DNA of 64,000 nucleotides from FEN-1250 sp039918615 (GTDB taxonomy: Bacteria > Gemmatimonadota > Gemmatimonadetes > Gemmatimonadales > Gemmatimonadaceae): positions 18,317-82,316 of the forward strand of contig JBDSHG010000121.1 of assembly GCA_039918615.1 (NCBI GenBank), read 5' to 3'. The number at the start of each line of letters is the position of its first letter. The stretch's first letter is position 1. This document shows positions 62,060 to 64,000 of this stretch, in pieces. The position numbers and the translations under genes are program-made. The notes under the pieces were generated by a model, which did no database searches, was not told where the DNA came from, and worked only from the letters and a program-made list of their open reading frames with translations.

Positions 62060-62549
62060 CGCGCACCTCCTCCGCTCCCTTCTCCTTCAGCACGCGCCGC
62101 ACGACTTCTGCCTCGTCCGGCCTGCACTCCACCCAGATCCCGAAGCTCCCGTCGCTGAAGCGCGGATCGTAGCCGACGGTGCTGGTGATGCGCGGAATCT
62201 TCGCGGCCACGAACAACCCGAGCACCGTCGCCAGCGATCCGATGAGCACCATGACCTCGAAGCCGAAGATCGTGTACGGCACCCACGACGCGATCGGCTT
62301 GCCGCCGGTCACGAGGGGCCAGTAGTCCGAGATCCAGATCGGAATCCAGTAGCCGAACGTCACCCCCAGCAGCGCCCCGATCAGCGTGAAACGGCGCACG
62401 ATGCTCGGCGGATGCCTGAGCACCTCGTCCAGCTCGTGGCGCGGCGTCGGCGTATACACCGTCACATCGCCCACGCGCAGCTTCTTGAGCTCCGTGATCG
62501 CGTCCACGGTCGAGTCGAGCTCCGAAAACACTCCGACGATGCCCCGCAT
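62049..62549 (-). CDS. actD: Alternative complex III subunit ActD (DUF3341)
   Basis: 166 residues from ATG 62549, overlapping the actC stop by one base (TAATG). MRGIVGVFSELDSTVDAITELKK and VTVYTPTPRHELDEVL are the DUF3341 N-terminus, followed by two membrane helices (FTLIGALLGVTFGYWIPIW, TIFGFEVMVLIGSLATVLGLF). It is a structural membrane subunit of the complex. Confidence 0.92.
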   Translation of the reverse strand: MRGIVGVFSELDSTVDAITELKKLRVGDVTVYTPTPRHELDEVLRHPPSIVRRFTLIGALLGVTFGYWIPIWISDYWPLVTGGKPIASWVPYTIFGFEVMVLIGSLATVLGLFVAAKIPRITSTVGYDPRFSDGSFGIWVECRPDEAEVVRRVLKEKGAEEVRGER

Positions 62550-63997
62550 TAGTGGGCCTCCGCCGGCTCGACGGCCCCCGGCGTCTCGCCGTGGCCATCC
62601 ACGCTGAGGCGCGACACATGGTGCCGCATCTTCGGCGGCACGATTTCCTTGATCTCGGAGATCGCCATGATCGGCAGTTGCTTCACGAACAACAGGAACC
62701 ACATCGAGAACCAGCCGAAGCTCCCGATGAGGATCGCCCAGTCGACGAACGACGGCGCGTACGGCCCCCACTGCCACGGCTCGAAATCGTGCGACATCGA
62801 CGGCACGATGATCACGAACCGCTCGTACCACATCCCGAGATTGATGAAGATCGAGAGTGTAAAGAGGAAGGTCGTGTTCCGCCGCAGCTTCTGGAAAAAG
62901 AGGAGCATGGGCAGGATCCCGTTGCACGTCAGCATGATCCAGGCGGCCCACCACCACTGCCCGAAAACGCGATTCCAGAAGTACGACTGCTCGATCTCGC
63001 TCCCGCTGTACCACGCGATGAAGAACTCGGTGAGATACGCGCAGCCGACGACGAGCGACGTGAAGAGGCAGAGCTTCGCCGCCGCGTCGAGCACGTTCAG
63101 CGTCACATAGTGCTTGAGCTTGAACCAGCGGCGCATCGGGATCATGATCGTGAAGACCATCCCGATTCCGGAAAAGATCGCGCCGGCGACGAAGTACGGC
63201 GGGAAGATCGTCGTGTGCCACCCCGGCAGATTCGCCATGGCGAAGTCGAACGAAACGACGGAGTGCACCGAGAGCACGAGCGGCGTCGAGAACGCGGCGA
63301 GAAAGAGATACGCGCGCGCGAAGTGCCGCCACTCGCGGTCCGAGTTGCGCCATCCGAACGACAGCACGCCGAAGATCTGCTTGCGGACCGGATTCGTTTC
63401 GCGGTCACGGAGCACCGCGATATCCGGAATCAATCCGATGAAGAGGAAGGTCGCCGAGACGGTGAGGTACGTGAGGATCGCGAACACGTCCCACACCAGC
63501 GGGCTCTTGAACTGCGGCCAGATCAGGCGCCAGTTCGGATACGGAATGAGCCAGAAGAACTTCCACGGCCGGCCGAGGTGCAGAATCGGAAACAGTCCTG
63601 CGGTCATGACCGCGAACACCGTCATCGCCTCGGCGCATCGATAGATCGTCGTGCGGAATCCGGCGCGGAAGAGATACAGAATGGCGGAGATCAGCGTTCC
63701 GGCGTGGCCGATACCGACCCAGAACACGAAGGTGATGATATACACACCCCACATCGCCGGCGGGCGGTATCCCGCGACGCCCAATCCCATGTAGATCTGG
63801 TACATCCACGCCGTCGCGCCGATCAGCAGGCAGAACACTGAGAACGCGAGCCCCAAAAACCACGCCTTCGTGAGCTTGAGGGTGTCGAGAATCTCGTCCG
63901 TGACCTGCGCGTAGCTCGTCACGGCCGGCAGCTGCACGTCCGCCCTCGCTGTGTTGTCCGGCCGAAGCTCGAGACGCTCGGGAGCCATTGCGCTCAT
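62549..63997 (-). CDS. actC: Alternative complex III NrfD-like membrane subunit ActC
   Basis: 482 residues with ten helices, the NrfD/PsrC fold. Motifs include WVGIGHAGTLISAILYLFR, LHLGRPWKFFWLIPYPN, and WYSGSEIEQSYFWNRVFG. It carries the quinol site and proton path. ATG 63997 is near the right edge and its ATGA suggests overlap with an actB stop outside the window; an ATG three codons later is also possible. The full operon must continue to the right. Confidence 0.92.
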   Translation of the reverse strand: MSAMAPERLELRPDNTARADVQLPAVTSYAQVTDEILDTLKLTKAWFLGLAFSVFCLLIGATAWMYQIYMGLGVAGYRPPAMWGVYIITFVFWVGIGHAGTLISAILYLFRAGFRTTIYRCAEAMTVFAVMTAGLFPILHLGRPWKFFWLIPYPNWRLIWPQFKSPLVWDVFAILTYLTVSATFLFIGLIPDIAVLRDRETNPVRKQIFGVLSFGWRNSDREWRHFARAYLFLAAFSTPLVLSVHSVVSFDFAMANLPGWHTTIFPPYFVAGAIFSGIGMVFTIMIPMRRWFKLKHYVTLNVLDAAAKLCLFTSLVVGCAYLTEFFIAWYSGSEIEQSYFWNRVFGQWWWAAWIMLTCNGILPMLLFFQKLRRNTTFLFTLSIFINLGMWYERFVIIVPSMSHDFEPWQWGPYAPSFVDWAILIGSFGWFSMWFLLFVKQLPIMAISEIKEIVPPKMRHHVSRLSVDGHGETPGAVEPAEAH

Positions 63998-64000
63998 CGG

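Overview
The window is a 64 kb stretch of GC-rich chromosome (roughly two thirds GC by eye) from a heterotrophic, respiring bacterium. Almost all of it is packed with minus-strand operons, whose genes often overlap by 4 bases (ATGA or GTGA). Several features fit Gemmatimonadota or a close relative: an alternative complex III, an inositol-phospholipid gene pair, a divergent membrane pyrophosphatase, a TonB/ExbB/ExbD cluster with three TonB-like proteins, and a 2-oxoacid dehydrogenase operon with small orphan genes. The assignment is inference, because there is no 16S gene here. I see no IS element, prophage, CRISPR array or rRNA, and no gene-free gap longer than about 235 bases.

Layout. 1-7.7 kb: surface-polysaccharide genes (Wzi-like outer-membrane barrel, DegT sugar aminotransferase, gmd, rmd) with pyrimidine/arginine carB embedded among them. 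7.7-10.6 kb: the rpmJ-rpsM-rpsK-rpoA-rplQ-rpmB translation operon, without rpsD, with a recognisable promoter and terminator. 10.7-14.0 kb: smpB, an N-acetylmuramoyl-alanine amidase, pyrD and pyrF, translationally coupled. 14.1-14.3 kb: a plus-strand tRNA-Leu(CAG). 14.3-23.4 kb: an Fe-S type Rrf2 regulator, aspartase, a lipoprotein and a redox set (AhpD-like protein, glyoxalase-II-like hydrolase, thioredoxin reductase, a Cys-rich Rossmann protein, an SDR with altered catalytic residues, a 1-Cys peroxiredoxin) plus a PHP nuclease. 23.4-27.7 kb: E1alpha, E1beta and E2 of a 2-oxoacid dehydrogenase with small interleaved genes. 27.7-30.7 kb: inositol-phosphate synthase and a CDP-alcohol phosphatidyltransferase, probably making phosphatidylinositol-type lipid.

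30.8-38.5 kb is mostly plus strand: an aromatic amino acid decarboxylase, a NamZ-type exo-muramidase (minus), two sodium/solute symporters, an ErpA-type Fe-S carrier and a BadF-type sugar kinase. Together these suggest salvage of peptidoglycan amino sugars. 38.6-46.5 kb: an M28 peptidase, a dicarboxylate/glutamate symporter, two APC amino acid permeases and the pyrophosphatase, i.e. peptide and amino acid use plus ion pumping.

46.7-55.9 kb: three TonB-like proteins, ExbB, two ExbD, then two complete two-component systems back to back. One is an NtrB/NtrC-like pair whose NtrC lacks the sigma-54 contact loop (GAFTGA replaced by GAHAEA); the other is an OmpR/HisKA pair. Direct repeats and a dyad in the two flanking promoter regions look like operators. 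56.0-58.7 kb: a six-hairpin glycosidase and a peroxiredoxin. 58.8-59.7 kb: a CopD-like membrane protein, followed by tRNA-Ala(TGC). 59.9-64.0 kb: the actC-actD-actE-actF end of an alternative complex III operon that continues past the right edge.

The most unusual items are the NtrC homologue without its sigma-54 loop in a double two-component operon beside a TonB system, the putative peptidoglycan-salvage locus, the Cys-rich Rossmann protein next to a Tyr-to-His SDR, and the inositol-lipid pair. None of these is proven to be an undescribed system.
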